Positions 37,124-49,329 of a DNA stretch of 64,000 nucleotides are shown here, in pieces. Origin of the DNA: Colwellia sp. MB3u-41 (GTDB lineage: Bacteria; Pseudomonadota; Gammaproteobacteria; Enterobacterales; Alteromonadaceae). The stretch is taken from contig NZ_JACGUT010000010.1 of NCBI RefSeq assembly GCF_014076845.1, positions 62,001 to 126,000 of the forward strand, in the 5' to 3' direction. The translations under genes and the position numbers were made by a program. Positions within the stretch are counted from its first letter, which is position 1, and the number at the start of each line of letters is the position of its first letter. Below the pieces are notes generated by a model. That model was not told the DNA's origin. It did no database searches and was given only the letters and a program-made list of their open reading frames with translations.

Positions 37124-37378
37124 ATGGCACATAAGAAAGCTGCAGGTAGTACACGAAATGGTCGCGATTCAGAAGCTAAACGCCTTGGTGTTAAGCGTTT
37201 TGGTGGCGAAGCTGTATTAGCTGGAAACATTATTGTTCGTCAACGTGGTACTAAATTCCACGCTGGAACAAACATGGGTATTGGTAAAGACCACACATTA
37301 TTTGCTTTAACAGATGGTAAAGTACAATTTGATGTTAAAGGTCCTAAAAACCGTAAGTTTGTAAGTATTGTTGCTTAG
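37124..37378 (+). CDS. rpmA: 50S ribosomal protein L27
   Basis: 84 residues starting [22 protein letters not shown], the flexible basic N-terminus that reaches the peptidyl-transferase centre. [22 protein letters not shown] is the conserved core. Co-transcribed with rplU and ended by a strong terminator. Confidence 0.98.
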   Translation: MAHKKAAGSTRNGRDSEAKRLGVKRFGGEAVLAGNIIVRQRGTKFHAGTNMGIGKDHTLFALTDGKVQFDVKGPKNRKFVSIVA

Positions 37379-38863
<1,485 letters not shown>

Positions 38864-39170
38864 ATTATTAACCTAGCATTTCAGTTTTTAAGAGAGCTCA
38901 AGTATCACTTACTTGAGCTTTTTTTATATGGCAATTTTTATATCCCAAATTAATGGTCATGACTGTTCTTAGGCATTGATGCTTGCTGCTCGTCATTTAT
39001 CAGGCAGATGTAAATCCCCTTAATAGATTGAAGCAACCTAACCCTAGCGTCGGTGGTAAAGTGTCACAATAACGTTTAAAGTGCCATCCAATTACTTAAC
39101 TCATTAACAATAATAGTTTGTTATTTTATTAATAAAATAGTGAATTATTAAAATTATAGCGAAAATTTTA
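38864..39170. other. Intergenic region between obgE and folA
   Basis: About 310 bp. The obgE terminator is at the start; the rest is AT-rich with no frame, RNA gene or repeat that I can support. The folA ribosome site is weak. Confidence 0.6.
38895..38925 (+). terminator. Terminator after obgE
   Basis: AGCTCAAGTA (38895-38904) pairs with TACTTGAGCT (38910-38919), followed by a T-run. Confidence 0.93.
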
Positions 39171-39662
39171 ATGACAATACTTTCTCTGATCGTCGCACAT
39201 GCCAATAAGCGTATTATTGGCAAAGATAATGACATGCCTTGGCATTTGCCTGCTGATTTAGCTTACTTCAAAAAAACGACACTTGGTAAGCCTATTATAA
39301 TGGGACGCAAAACCTATGAATCTATTGGCCGACCATTACCCGGTAGACAAAACATTGTTATCTCACGCGATGTAAACTACCAAGCTGTCGGCGTAGACTG
39401 TGCGACTTCTGTTGAGCAAGCGCTTATTTTGGCAGGAGATGTTGAAGAAGTTATGGTGATTGGTGGTGGGGCCATTTATAGACATTGTTTACCCTTTGCT
39501 CACCGTCTTTACGTTACCCATATTAAAGCCAACATCGAAGGGGACACCGAGTTTCCTGAATATGATACTGATAATGATTGGCAATTAACACAAAGTACTA
39601 AATGTAGTGCCGACGAAAAGAATCATTTTGATCTCGATTTTTGTATCTATCAGCGAAAGTAG
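39171..39662 (+). CDS. folA: Dihydrofolate reductase
   Basis: 163 residues, close to the E. coli enzyme in length. Catalytic Asp29 lies in NDMPWHLPADLAYFK; IIMGRKTYESIGRPLPGRQNIVISR binds NADPH and VMVIGGGAIYRHCLP is conserved. It reduces dihydrofolate to tetrahydrofolate. In E. coli folA is also close to apaH, but here djlA, murU and amgK lie between it and the lptD operon. Confidence 0.97.
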   Translation: MTILSLIVAHANKRIIGKDNDMPWHLPADLAYFKKTTLGKPIIMGRKTYESIGRPLPGRQNIVISRDVNYQAVGVDCATSVEQALILAGDVEEVMVIGGGAIYRHCLPFAHRLYVTHIKANIEGDTEFPEYDTDNDWQLTQSTKCSADEKNHFDLDFCIYQRK

Positions 39663-39675
39663 CCTTTTAAAAGCA

Positions 39676-39705
39676 AAAAAACGCATAGGCAAATATGCGT
39701 TTTTT
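39676..39705. terminator. Bidirectional terminator between folA and djlA
   Basis: AAAAAACGCATA (39676-39687) pairs perfectly with TATGCGTTTTTT (39694-39705); T-runs on both strands for the convergent genes. Confidence 0.93.
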
Positions 39706-39765
39706 CATTTAGCTTCTAGTAAACTACAGCGGCTATTCTCTGCCAATAATCACAAGCATTAACGG

Positions 39766-40563
39766 TTATTTATTTTTTGTAATTAACTCATATGCACCTT
39801 GAATATCTTGCGCTTTTTGTTTGGCTATTTCCATCATTTCAGGAGGAAGCCCTTTAGCAACCATTTTATCTGGATGATGCTGTGACATTAATTTTCGGTA
39901 AGCTTTCTTAATATCTTTTTCTGGGGTGTCTGATGTAACGCCTAATACTTTATAGGCATTGTCTAATTGAGACTGCGAGCTTTTACCTGATTGCCCCTGG
40001 TGAAACTGTGCGCCAGCTATGATCATTTCTAATAGTTGGTCGAGTTCTTTACTTGAAAATCCTAAATGTTGCGCAATGGTATGCAAAGCTTGACGTTCGT
40101 CACTGTCTAATGTGCCGTCAGCGAAAGCTACTTGAATTTGAATCTCTAAAAAAAGTAACAATAAATCATGACGATTCCCACAAACCTGTTTAAATTTAGC
40201 TAAACGATCGTTCAGTGGAAAACCAGCCATTTTCCCTTCTCGAAAGGCATCTTGCGCTTGTTGTCTCAATTCTCCTTGCAGTGATAACTTGTCCATATAG
40301 GCATTTGCAAATTCAATTTCATGTTTAGACACTAAGCCATTAGCTTTTGCCATATAACCCATGACTGAAAAAGAGGTATAAAAAAAGGTGGTTTGACGTT
40401 CGCTTTCTGACTCTTTTGAACCAGATGAATGACCGAAATTCAGTGCTCTACCTTTATCAAAGTTATGGCCAATAAACATACCTATTAATGCACCCAGTAG
40501 GTTTTTACTCAGCATAAAGCCAAATATAAAGCCTAAAAGTTTTCCCCATATTCTCATTATCAA
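39766..40563 (-). CDS. djlA: Co-chaperone DjlA
   Basis: 265 residues. A short N-terminal membrane anchor (LLGFIFGFMLSKNLLGALIGMFIGHNFD, with Gly-spaced pattern) precedes a TerB-like helical domain (about 55-190: VMGYMAKANGLVSKHEIEFANAYMDKL, FADGTLDSDERQAL). The C-terminal J domain (about 200-265) has the HPD motif in MSQHHPDKMVAKGLPPEM. It stimulates DnaK ATPase at the inner membrane. The start could also be Met3. Last gene of the amgK-murU-djlA unit, 11 bp after murU. Confidence 0.95.
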   Translation of the reverse strand: MIMRIWGKLLGFIFGFMLSKNLLGALIGMFIGHNFDKGRALNFGHSSGSKESESERQTTFFYTSFSVMGYMAKANGLVSKHEIEFANAYMDKLSLQGELRQQAQDAFREGKMAGFPLNDRLAKFKQVCGNRHDLLLLFLEIQIQVAFADGTLDSDERQALHTIAQHLGFSSKELDQLLEMIIAGAQFHQGQSGKSSQSQLDNAYKVLGVTSDTPEKDIKKAYRKLMSQHHPDKMVAKGLPPEMMEIAKQKAQDIQGAYELITKNK

Positions 40564-40574
40564 TATTACCTGTA

Positions 40575-41270
40575 TTATTTATTTAGATTAGCTAAACGCT
40601 CTGGTGTGCCAACATCGGTCCATGCACAAGTTAATATGCTGGCTGAAACTTTACCTTGCTCAACGGCTCTTTTAAGCATTGGCCCCAATTTTGACACTTG
40701 TCGAGTATTTTCACGTTTAAAAAAATCAGGATGAAAAAGACTGATACCACTAAAGGTATAAGTCTGCAATGTCGTTAGCTCCAACGCTGACTGATTTTGA
40801 ATGTTTTTTAGTTGATGGTGATCAAAGATAAAATCACCCTTTTTATTATGCTCTGGATTGTTAACTAAGCAGATATGAGCTAAACAGTCGTTAGCCAATA
40901 TCGGCATGTCAGCAAAGTTAAAATCAGTAAATACATCACCATTAATGAGCATAAAAGGTTTATTGCCTTGATTTTTAGTTAATAAAGGTAATGCCTGAAT
41001 GATGCCGCCGGCAGTTTCAAGCGCACCATCATTTTCAGGGCTGTAGCTTATATTAACACCGAATTGTTTACCATCCCCCAAATAGGTAGAAATCATCTCT
41101 CCTAACCAAGCGCAGTTAATCACAATATCGGTAATACCGCTCTGGGCAAGTTTATTAATGTGGTGTTCAATTAAGGGAATGCCAGCTACTTTAAGCAAGG
41201 GTTTTGGGCAATAATCGGTTAATGGCCGCATACGCTCACCCCGACCAGCGGCTAAAATCATCGCTTTCAT
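40575..41270 (-). CDS. murU: N-acetylmuramate 1-phosphate uridylyltransferase
   Basis: 231 residues, nucleotidyltransferase fold. MKAMILAAGRGERMRPLTDYCPKPLL is the nucleotide-binding N-terminus, with LINGDVFTDFNF and AWTDVGTPERL also typical. Together with AmgK it converts MurNAc to UDP-MurNAc, bypassing fosfomycin-sensitive MurA. The 4-bp overlap with amgK and the order amgK-murU, known from Pseudomonas, support this name over a generic sugar nucleotidyltransferase. Confidence 0.88.
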   Translation of the reverse strand: MKAMILAAGRGERMRPLTDYCPKPLLKVAGIPLIEHHINKLAQSGITDIVINCAWLGEMISTYLGDGKQFGVNISYSPENDGALETAGGIIQALPLLTKNQGNKPFMLINGDVFTDFNFADMPILANDCLAHICLVNNPEHNKKGDFIFDHHQLKNIQNQSALELTTLQTYTFSGISLFHPDFFKRENTRQVSKLGPMLKRAVEQGKVSASILTCAWTDVGTPERLANLNK

Positions 41271-42283
41271 GTTAACGCTTTCTCCTTAATTTTGTTCATT
41301 GCTGGCAGCACTTTATTTAATAAAAACTGATGTAAAAAGGCTAATTCAGGGTATTGCTGGCTTATCTCTACGATGTAGTTAAGTGTAAGAGGGATATCAG
41401 CTAAATAACTGCTTTTGTTATCACGGTGATGTAAGCGTGCAAATATGCCACTGGCCTTAATATGACGTTGTAACCCGGTTAAATCAAACCAGCGCTGCCA
41501 TTGTTCGCGACTAATGTCAGTTAATGCATACTGTTTAGTTATCATTTCAATATAGTTGGTTAATAACAGTGCAACAGACTTGTTAGGCCATTTTAGGTAA
41601 CAGTCACGTAACAGTGAAACGATGTCGTAAGTAATAGGGCCAATAACCGCGTCTTGAAAGTCAATAATGCCTAATGCATTATTTTTTAACACCATAATAT
41701 TTCGACTATGGTAATCACGGTGAATAAGAGCTTGTGGCTGACTTAGTATGTTTTCTGTAAGAATAGCAAAACAGTGCGCTAACTCTTTTTCTTCATTATT
41801 AGTTAATGCTAATGATAAGTGCTCTGCTAATAACCATTGTGAAAAAATATTGAGCTCAAGTTCAACAAATTCTTGGTTATAATGTGTTAATTCTTTGGTG
41901 TTGTGAGGTAACGCTGATTGAATCTTTGGTAAAATATCAATAGCTTTTTGATAGAACATTGCCATATTTTCAGTCGTTAAAACATCAGCTAAAAGTGTTT
42001 CGCCAAAATCAGTTAAACAAAAAAAACCGAGCGACAGGTCAACCGCAATAATTTCGGGCACTAAAACACTTTTGTTACTAAGGCTTTTTTGCATAAACGA
42101 AAAAGCAGCGTTGTTAGATTTTTCTGCGGGTGCATCAACAGCGATAAATGAACGACCACGAACAATAAAACGGTAATAACAGCGAAAGCCAGCATCGCCA
42201 GACAAGGGGGTTAAGTGAATGTTTTCGTTTGAAAATTGTTGATTTAACCATTGGTGTAGCGCTTGAACTCTAGAGCTTGGCAA
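41267..42283 (-). CDS. amgK: N-acetylmuramate/N-acetylglucosamine kinase
   Basis: 338 residues of the aminoglycoside phosphotransferase fold. Catalytic loop LIHRDYHSRNIMVLKN and metal-binding IIDFQDAVIGPITYDIVSLLRDCY are clear. In Pseudomonas AmgK phosphorylates MurNAc at the anomeric position and works with MurU; here too the genes overlap by 4 bp. Divergent from lptD, 192 bp apart. Confidence 0.88.
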   Translation of the reverse strand: MPSSRVQALHQWLNQQFSNENIHLTPLSGDAGFRCYYRFIVRGRSFIAVDAPAEKSNNAAFSFMQKSLSNKSVLVPEIIAVDLSLGFFCLTDFGETLLADVLTTENMAMFYQKAIDILPKIQSALPHNTKELTHYNQEFVELELNIFSQWLLAEHLSLALTNNEEKELAHCFAILTENILSQPQALIHRDYHSRNIMVLKNNALGIIDFQDAVIGPITYDIVSLLRDCYLKWPNKSVALLLTNYIEMITKQYALTDISREQWQRWFDLTGLQRHIKASGIFARLHHRDNKSSYLADIPLTLNYIVEISQQYPELAFLHQFLLNKVLPAMNKIKEKALT

Positions 42284-42475
42284 GTTTTGTATTCCTCATG
42301 TAAATTATTCTCATGGTGTCCATTAATGGCAGCAAAAATATGTAATGTCCATTAGGAGTACCAATATACCGAATTAGCACACTAAAGAAAATTGCTATAT
42401 TATCTAAGTGTTTGAGTATAAAATGTTGCTCGATTTTCTTTTTATTGCTTTAATCATTCACCCATCGGACTTTTA

Positions 42476-44734
42476 ATGTCATTTCCGCGTTATTTAATTT
42501 TAATAATTGCTTGTTTATCAATAGCTAAATATAGCTTTGCTGAACAAGTTACACATATTCTCGATGATATGGCTCAATGCCCTATACCTATTTACCCGCA
42601 GTTAACTGAGCCTCAATCTATTGAAAATAGTAAAGCAATTACTATTTTGGCTGAAAAAACGGGTATTAATAAAAATAAAGTGGCCAAATTTACGGGTAAT
42701 GTCATGCTGTTAAATAATCAGCAGACAGTTCTAGCCAATGAGGTTGAGCTAAACCGAGAAAACTCAACAATTAATGCGACAGGCGATATTCATTTTCAAA
42801 ATAAAGGTATTGATATTTTTGCGGATCAATTGAATATTAGTGAAACTCTAAGCGCAACGACCTTACACAATACTCAATACCAGCTTACTGGAGCAGCAGG
42901 TCACGGAGGTGCTGGAGTTATTGCCGTTTCTAAAGAAGGTACGCTGTCATTAATTGATTCTTCTTTTACGACTTGTTATGGCGCTTCACCTGATTGGCAA
43001 ATGAATGCTAGTGAAATTAATATTTCTAAAAATGAAAATTATTTAGAAGCCTATCATGCAAGATTTTCAGTGTTTAATGTGCCGGTCTTATACCTTCCTT
43101 ATTTTACCATTCCTATTGGTGATGAAAGACAGTCTGGCTTTTTATATCCTGAAATTGGTAGCTCAGGTAAATCAGGTTTCACCACGTCAATTCCCTATTA
43201 CTGGAATATAGCGCCTAATATCGATGCAACCATTACTCCTAAGTATATGTTAAAACGGGGTAATCAGTTGATTACCGAATTTCGTTACTTGTACGATGAG
43301 CAACAAGGACAATTTGATCTCGAGTACTTAGATCAAGACAATAAACAAGAACAAAGTAGCGATGCACGTTATTTAGTGCGTATGCAGCATGTAGGTACTT
43401 TTTCAGAAAGGTTTCGTGCTTATATTGATTACACGGCAATTAGTGATGATAACTACTTAGCTGACATTGGTAGTAAGCATTATAATGACAATGATGCTTA
43501 CTTGTACCAAACGGGTGAGTTAGCTTATTTCGCTGATAGTTGGCAAGCAAAAGTCAAATTACAAGATTTTGAGGTGTTAGGGGATAATCAAACAAATTAT
43601 AAAGCGCTTGCTCAACTTGAACTAAACAGCCATCAAGAAATTGATTTATTAGATGGGCTGTTTGATGTCTATTCAGAAATGACAAATTTTGATACCGCAG
43701 ATGAAACGCTACCGACAGCAAAGCGTTACCATGTAGAAGCGGGCTTTACTTTCCCGATGGTTACACCCGCATGGTTTTTAAATTCAGAATTTAAATTATT
43801 ACAAACGCATTATGAACAAGACAATATTCCTGTAGACAGTAAGCTTGAAGAAAGTGTCAGCAGAACCTTACCCAAAGTGCGCTTTCATGGTGGGGTTAAC
43901 TTTGACCGACAAACACGCTTTTGGGGGAGGGGTTTTACACAGACTTTAGAGCCTCAGTTACAATATTTATACATCCCAGAAAAAGACCAAAGTAACATAG
44001 GAGTTTACGATACGACACCGTTACAAGATGATTATAATGGGTTGTTTAGAGATAAACGCTTTAGTGGTTTAGATAGAATAGCGCAAGCTAATCAATATTC
44101 CTGGGGGGTGACCAGTCGTTTATTAGATAGTACAAACCAAGAGCAATTTCGTTTGAGCTTAGGACGAATTGTTTATCTAAATGACAGTAATTTTACGTTA
44201 GATGAAAATCAAGGTATTGTCGCTGATACCTCTGCGCTAGCAGCAGAAGTATACGCACGTATAAATAGAAAGTGGCAGTTCAGCAGTGACATTCAATATA
44301 ATACCGAAGATGATGTCACCAATAAGAGCCAAACCAGCATTGATTATCTTTTTGGTAAAAATCAAACAATACAATTGAACCATCGATATACTCGTGATGT
44401 CTCAGGTATGACATTAGAACAATTGTCTTTAGCGGGGAACGTCAGAATAAATAAAAACTGGCAAGTTATTACGAGAATAACTCAAGATTTACAGCAAAAT
44501 CGCAGCATAGAAACTTATGCAGGTTTACAGTACCAAAGTTGCTGTTGGTCACTTAGCTTTGCTTATCATCGCTATATCACTGCGAACTTTGATGAGACGT
44601 CCGGTAATAATGAAAATCGCGATGAATTCAACAATGGTTTTATGATAAGATTTAGCATGAGAACAAAAGACATTACAGATATGTTCAACTCAAGTATATT
44701 TGGCTACAAACGCCCTTACTTTCTCAATAATTAA
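42476..44734 (+). CDS. lptD: LPS-assembly protein LptD
   Basis: 752 residues with a signal peptide (YLILIIACLSIAKYSFAEQ). The N-terminal jellyroll OstA-like domain (about 50-175; KVAKFTGNVMLLNNQQTVLANEVELN) leads into a large barrel (IGDERQSGFLYPEIGSS onward). The four cysteines of the E. coli disulfide pattern are kept: Cys35, Cys167 and the pair Cys689-Cys690. It places LPS in the outer leaflet with LptE. First gene of a long operon with surA, which helps fold it. Confidence 0.97.
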   Translation: MSFPRYLILIIACLSIAKYSFAEQVTHILDDMAQCPIPIYPQLTEPQSIENSKAITILAEKTGINKNKVAKFTGNVMLLNNQQTVLANEVELNRENSTINATGDIHFQNKGIDIFADQLNISETLSATTLHNTQYQLTGAAGHGGAGVIAVSKEGTLSLIDSSFTTCYGASPDWQMNASEINISKNENYLEAYHARFSVFNVPVLYLPYFTIPIGDERQSGFLYPEIGSSGKSGFTTSIPYYWNIAPNIDATITPKYMLKRGNQLITEFRYLYDEQQGQFDLEYLDQDNKQEQSSDARYLVRMQHVGTFSERFRAYIDYTAISDDNYLADIGSKHYNDNDAYLYQTGELAYFADSWQAKVKLQDFEVLGDNQTNYKALAQLELNSHQEIDLLDGLFDVYSEMTNFDTADETLPTAKRYHVEAGFTFPMVTPAWFLNSEFKLLQTHYEQDNIPVDSKLEESVSRTLPKVRFHGGVNFDRQTRFWGRGFTQTLEPQLQYLYIPEKDQSNIGVYDTTPLQDDYNGLFRDKRFSGLDRIAQANQYSWGVTSRLLDSTNQEQFRLSLGRIVYLNDSNFTLDENQGIVADTSALAAEVYARINRKWQFSSDIQYNTEDDVTNKSQTSIDYLFGKNQTIQLNHRYTRDVSGMTLEQLSLAGNVRINKNWQVITRITQDLQQNRSIETYAGLQYQSCCWSLSFAYHRYITANFDETSGNNENRDEFNNGFMIRFSMRTKDITDMFNSSIFGYKRPYFLNN

Positions 44735-44754
44735 ATATAAGAAATAGACGATAC

Positions 44755-46056
44755 ATGAAAAAATCATTGAAATTTTTACTTTTAACAAGCGCTTTGGCGA
44801 TAACTTCTTTTTTTCCAGTACAAGCCGAACAGGTTGAACTTGATCGGGTATCAGCTATTGTAAATGGTGGCGTTGTCTTAGAGTCTGAAATCAAAGACTT
44901 AATCGCAACCATAAAAAAGCAAGCAGAAAAGAAAAAACAAGAATTACCTTCGGATAAAGCGTTAAGAACCCAGGTTACTGAAAAATTGATTAACGATAGT
45001 TTAATTACTCAACTTGGCGAACGTATGGGTGTGCAAGTCAGTGATGCTCAGCTTGATGAAACCTTAACGAATATTGCTAAAGAAGAAAAATTCACGTTAG
45101 AAGAGTTCCGTCAAAATATTGTTAAAGATGGCACAGATTACGACAAATATCGTGAAGATGTTAGAACGGAGCTTATTTCTGGCGAAGTTCGCCGTAACAG
45201 TGTGCAGCGCCGTATTTATATTTCACCACAAGATGTGGCTAACTTACTTTCTTCAATGAAAGAGCAAACAACTGCTGACGTTGAATACCGCTTAGGTCAC
45301 ATACTTATTGAATTTCCAACTGAACCTACACAAGCGGATATGAACGCTGCAAAAGTGCGTGCTGAGAAAGTGATTGAATTACTTAACAACGGCAGTGATT
45401 TTGCTAAAATTGCTATTGCTTCTTCTGGTGGTTCAAATGCTTTAGAAGGGGGTGACTTAGGCTGGAAAAACATCAATGAATTACCCACGCTATTCTCATC
45501 TATTGTTGATGGCGAAAGTAAAGAAGCAATTTTAGGACCTATCCGTACAGGCTTAGGTTTTAGTATCGTAAAAATTATAGATATTCGTGGTAGACAGATT
45601 GTTGAAGTAGAAGAAGTAAAATCACGACATATATTGATAGAACCATCCGTTATCTTAAGCGAGGCCAAGGCAGAAGCGCTGTTACAAGGCTATATGGATC
45701 AAATTAATGCTGGAGAAGCCGATTTTGCTGACCTCGCTAAAGCGCATTCTGATGGACCTACCTCAGTGAGAGGTGGTGACTTAGGTTGGGCAGACCCTGA
45801 TGCTTATGACCCCGCTTTTAAGAATGCGTTAGCTCGTTTGAAAGTTGATGAAATACATAAGCCTTTTAGATCTTCATTTGGCTGGCATTTAGCACAGCTA
45901 ACAGGCCGTAGAACGCTTGATGCAACAGAACAGATGAACGAAAATAAAGCAAGAAGAATTCTTTTTAATCGAAAGTTTAGTCTAGAAAGTGCGCGCTGGC
46001 TTAAAGAGCTTCGCGACGAAGCATATATAGAGATTTTCAATAGAGATAAAAAATAA
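44755..46056 (+). CDS. surA: Periplasmic chaperone and peptidyl-prolyl isomerase SurA
   Basis: 433 residues. Signal peptide ([21 protein letters not shown]), then the N-terminal chaperone domain starting [17 protein letters not shown]. Two parvulin domains follow, the first about 175-275 ([25 protein letters not shown]), the second about 285-390 ([24 protein letters not shown]). A short C-terminal helix completes the chaperone module. It brings LptD and porins to BAM. Gap to lptD is 20 bp; the stop overlaps the pdxA start by one base. Confidence 0.97.
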   Translation: MKKSLKFLLLTSALAITSFFPVQAEQVELDRVSAIVNGGVVLESEIKDLIATIKKQAEKKKQELPSDKALRTQVTEKLINDSLITQLGERMGVQVSDAQLDETLTNIAKEEKFTLEEFRQNIVKDGTDYDKYREDVRTELISGEVRRNSVQRRIYISPQDVANLLSSMKEQTTADVEYRLGHILIEFPTEPTQADMNAAKVRAEKVIELLNNGSDFAKIAIASSGGSNALEGGDLGWKNINELPTLFSSIVDGESKEAILGPIRTGLGFSIVKIIDIRGRQIVEVEEVKSRHILIEPSVILSEAKAEALLQGYMDQINAGEADFADLAKAHSDGPTSVRGGDLGWADPDAYDPAFKNALARLKVDEIHKPFRSSFGWHLAQLTGRRTLDATEQMNENKARRILFNRKFSLESARWLKELRDEAYIEIFNRDKK

Positions 46057-47039
46057 TGATAAAACGCATAGCCATTACTCCAGGTGAACCTGCGGGAATT
46101 GGACCTGATTTAACTATCGCTATAGCACAACAAGATTGGTCAGTTGAGCTTGTGGTTGTTGCTTGTAAAAAATTAATGCAAGAGCGAGCAGCCACTTTAG
46201 GTTTACCACTAACACTTATTGATTATGATAGTGCGGTAGCTGCAAAACCACAAAAAGCAGGTACTTTAACAATACTCTCGGTTGATATGGCTGAACCTTG
46301 TGTTCCAGGTGAGCTTAATGCTGAAAATGGCAGTTATGTTATTGAAACATTAAGAATTGCTAGTGAAAAAAACATTTCGGGAGAAATCGATGCCATCGTT
46401 ACAGGCCCGGTACATAAAGGATTAATCAATAAAGCTGGCATTGCTTTTAGTGGCCATACTGAATATTTCGCCAGCCAAGCCAATTGTGCGGATGTCGTGA
46501 TGATGTTGGCAACTGAAGGTTTAAGAGTGGCTCTTGTCACAACGCATATTCCTTTAGCTTATGTGTCTAAAGCGATAACAGCAGAACGTTTACAAAAAGT
46601 AACGCGTATTTTAAATACGGACCTTATTAACAAATTTGGTATTAAAGAGCCTAAAATCTATGTCTGTGGCATAAACCCTCATGCCGGTGAAGATGGGCAT
46701 TTAGGCCGAGAAGAAATCGATGTAATGATCCCCGCCTTAAATACCTTAAGGGATGAAGGTCTCAAGCTTATAGGGCCATTGCCTGCAGATACTATATTTC
46801 AAGAAAAGTACCTAAAAGACGCCGATGCTATTTTAACTATGTATCATGATCAAGGACTGCCTGTATTGAAATATAAAGGCTTTGGTTCATCGGTTAACAT
46901 TACCTTAGGCTTACCCTTTATTAGAACTTCAGTAGACCACGGTACAGCACTTGAATTAGCCGGTACAAATTTAGCTGATTCAGGAAGTATTATTGAAGCT
47001 ATCAACACCGCCATTAAATTAGCAAATAATCAATCATGA
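46056..47039 (+). CDS. pdxA: 4-hydroxythreonine-4-phosphate dehydrogenase
   Basis: 327 residues. N-terminal [16 protein letters not shown]; metal-binding histidines in SGHTEYFA (136-143), [16 protein letters not shown] and [12 protein letters not shown]. It acts in the DXP-dependent vitamin B6 pathway, forming the PNP precursor. Overlaps surA by 1 base and rsmA by 4. Confidence 0.97.
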   Translation: MIKRIAITPGEPAGIGPDLTIAIAQQDWSVELVVVACKKLMQERAATLGLPLTLIDYDSAVAAKPQKAGTLTILSVDMAEPCVPGELNAENGSYVIETLRIASEKNISGEIDAIVTGPVHKGLINKAGIAFSGHTEYFASQANCADVVMMLATEGLRVALVTTHIPLAYVSKAITAERLQKVTRILNTDLINKFGIKEPKIYVCGINPHAGEDGHLGREEIDVMIPALNTLRDEGLKLIGPLPADTIFQEKYLKDADAILTMYHDQGLPVLKYKGFGSSVNITLGLPFIRTSVDHGTALELAGTNLADSGSIIEAINTAIKLANNQS

Positions 47040-47848
47040 ATAATAAAACTCATTTAGGCCATCAGGCCAAAAAACGCTTCGGACAAAATTTTTTACATGA
47101 CGAAGGTGTTATCAGCAAAATTGTTGACGCTATCGATCCAGAACCGGGTGAAAACCTTATTGAAATTGGTCCAGGGTTAGGGGCATTAACCGAGCCTGTC
47201 ATTGAACGAGCAGGTGCTATTTCAGTGGTTGAACTTGATAGAGATCTTGCTCATCGTTTACGCCATCATCCTTTTATTGCTTCAAAATTGACCATTTATG
47301 AAGCTGATGCATTGAAATTTGACTTTAGTGAGATAGCGACCAAAGAAAAACCTTTAAGAATTTTTGGCAATTTACCTTACAATATTTCAACACCATTAAT
47401 TTTCCACCTACTTACTTTTAAAGATAGTGTGAAAGATATGCATTTCATGCTACAAAAAGAAGTTGTTCAACGCATGGCGGCGAGTGAAAATTGCAAAGCT
47501 TATGGACGACTTTCAATTATGACTCAATATCAGTGCCAGGTTATTCCTGTTATGCAAATAGGGCCTGAAGCGTTTAAACCTGCGCCAAAAGTTGACTCTG
47601 CTATTGTAAGATTAATACCGCATCGCGAAATTAAAAATCCTGTAAAAGACATTCGCTCGCTCAATCAAGTTTGTCTAGCGGCATTTAATCAACGTAGAAA
47701 AACCATACGTAATAGTTTTAAAAAGTTATTTACTGTTGAGCAATTAGCCGATTTAGGTATTGATGCTAGGCTTCGTGCTGAAAACCTACCCATTAGTGAC
47801 TACATCAAGCTTGCCAACTTTTTAACAGATAATCCGGTCGAGTTATGA
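47036..47848 (+). CDS. rsmA: 16S rRNA dimethyladenosine transferase (KsgA)
   Basis: 270 residues. Methyltransferase motif [17 protein letters not shown] and the NLPYN active motif ([14 protein letters not shown]), which is specific for N6-adenine dimethylation. It modifies two adjacent adenines near the 3' end of 16S rRNA during small-subunit maturation. Starts by overlap with pdxA and ends by ATGA overlap with apaG. Confidence 0.98.
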   Translation: MNNKTHLGHQAKKRFGQNFLHDEGVISKIVDAIDPEPGENLIEIGPGLGALTEPVIERAGAISVVELDRDLAHRLRHHPFIASKLTIYEADALKFDFSEIATKEKPLRIFGNLPYNISTPLIFHLLTFKDSVKDMHFMLQKEVVQRMAASENCKAYGRLSIMTQYQCQVIPVMQIGPEAFKPAPKVDSAIVRLIPHREIKNPVKDIRSLNQVCLAAFNQRRKTIRNSFKKLFTVEQLADLGIDARLRAENLPISDYIKLANFLTDNPVEL

Positions 47849-48258
47849 ATGTAAAGTCACCGCTGGAAACAGTCGAGTCAATTGGAATGAAAGATAATAT
47901 TTCAGTAAGCGTTAAAACTGAATACATTACTTCGCAATTGATTGAGAACGAAAAAAATTATATTTTTAGTTATACCATTAGTATTACTAATAACAGTAAC
48001 AAGCCCATTAAATTATTGTCTCGTTATTGGTTAATTACTGATGGCGACAATAAAACCTCGACAGTTGTCGGTGAGGGAGTTATTGGTAAGCAACCGACAA
48101 TAGCACCAGAAAAAACCTACAGCTACACCAGTGGTTGCGTTTTAAAAACGCCTGTTGGCACCATGCAGGGGCATTATCAAATGCTCAGTGATGATAAAAA
48201 CTTGCAACAAGTTGAGATACCTGTTTTTGGCTTAGCTCAACCTCTCATTTTAAATTAA
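47845..48258 (+). CDS. apaG: ApaG protein (DUF525)
   Basis: 137 residues, slightly longer than E. coli ApaG (125) because of an N-terminal tail; Met15 (47887) is a possible inner start, but the ATGA overlap with rsmA favours 47845. The beta-sandwich shows [62 protein letters not shown] and IPVFGLAQP. Function unsettled; the name follows the conserved operon position. Confidence 0.95.
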   Translation: MNVKSPLETVESIGMKDNISVSVKTEYITSQLIENEKNYIFSYTISITNNSNKPIKLLSRYWLITDGDNKTSTVVGEGVIGKQPTIAPEKTYSYTSGCVLKTPVGTMQGHYQMLSDDKNLQQVEIPVFGLAQPLILN

Positions 48259-48274
48259 GAGCGAGACCACCGTT

Positions 48275-49120
48275 ATGGCCATTTATTTTGTTGGAGATGT
48301 TCAAGGTTGTTATAATGAGCTTCGGGCTTTACTTGACCAAGTCGCATTTGAACCGTTAAATGACCAGCTCTGGCTTGCCGGTGATCTTGTTGCTAGAGGC
48401 CCCGATTCTTTAAAAACACTCAGGTATGTAAAGGCACTAGGCAATAGTGCCAAAGTTGTTTTAGGTAATCATGACCTGCATCTGTTAGCGATTCATGCAG
48501 GGTTAAAAAAAGCAAAACCTGCAGATTTTTTTGATGAATTATTAGCGGCTCCAGATGTTAATGAATTAATGGACTGGCTAGCAAAACAGCCTCTTATTCA
48601 AAAAATTCCTCATGAAAATGTTTACATGAGCCATGCGGGTTTACCGCCATTTTGGTCTCCTGAAGAAGCAATGCTACAAGCACAAAAAGTCAGTGAAAAC
48701 TTGGCTTCAGGGCTCAGAAAAGAATGGTTAGCAATTATGTATGGTGAAGATCCTACACTATGGTCATTAGCTCAATCGCCTAATGAAAAATTTAGAATAA
48801 CCGTTAATTCACTGACCAGAATGCGCTACTGCCAACTTAATCAGGCATTAGAGTTTTCATGTAAACTTTCCATAGAACAAGCGCCAAATTATATAAAGCC
48901 TTGGTTTGAATTTTCTAAAAATCAAAAAGGTTATTCATGGATATTTGGTCATTGGGCTTCATTAATGGGACATTGTTCAGCTGAAAATATTTATGCGCTG
49001 GATACAGGCTGTGTGTGGGGCGGGCATCTAACACTCTTAAGATGGTCTGATAAGAAATTATTTACAGAACACTCCCATAGAGAGAATAAACGAGAGAAAA
49101 AAATAAAAAACGCACGATAA
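48275..49120 (+). CDS. apaH: Symmetrical bis(5'-nucleosyl)-tetraphosphatase ApaH
   Basis: 281 residues. Metallophosphatase motifs are GDVQGCYNEL (7-16), GDLVARGPDSL, GNHDLHLLAI, and SHAGLPPFW. It splits Ap4A into two ADP and influences RNA capping and stress responses. Last gene of the lptD operon, 16 bp after apaG. No terminator was seen after it. The C-terminal tail (NKREKKIKNAR) is basic. Confidence 0.97.
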   Translation: MAIYFVGDVQGCYNELRALLDQVAFEPLNDQLWLAGDLVARGPDSLKTLRYVKALGNSAKVVLGNHDLHLLAIHAGLKKAKPADFFDELLAAPDVNELMDWLAKQPLIQKIPHENVYMSHAGLPPFWSPEEAMLQAQKVSENLASGLRKEWLAIMYGEDPTLWSLAQSPNEKFRITVNSLTRMRYCQLNQALEFSCKLSIEQAPNYIKPWFEFSKNQKGYSWIFGHWASLMGHCSAENIYALDTGCVWGGHLTLLRWSDKKLFTEHSHRENKREKKIKNAR

Positions 49121-49329
49121 AGCAATAACTAAAGATGAAAAATAGATTAAGCTTGTTATACTGAACTTCATGGCTTAATGTTTCATAGCATTAGCCGATA
49201 ATTTAATCGACAATAATGATCAATAATCTATGATTATTGGCTTTGAAACTAAAGAGTTGCAACTAAAAAATTAGCAGTTAATTTAGTTTACACTCGTACT
49301 CAATACTATCTATTTACACGGTGACATTT

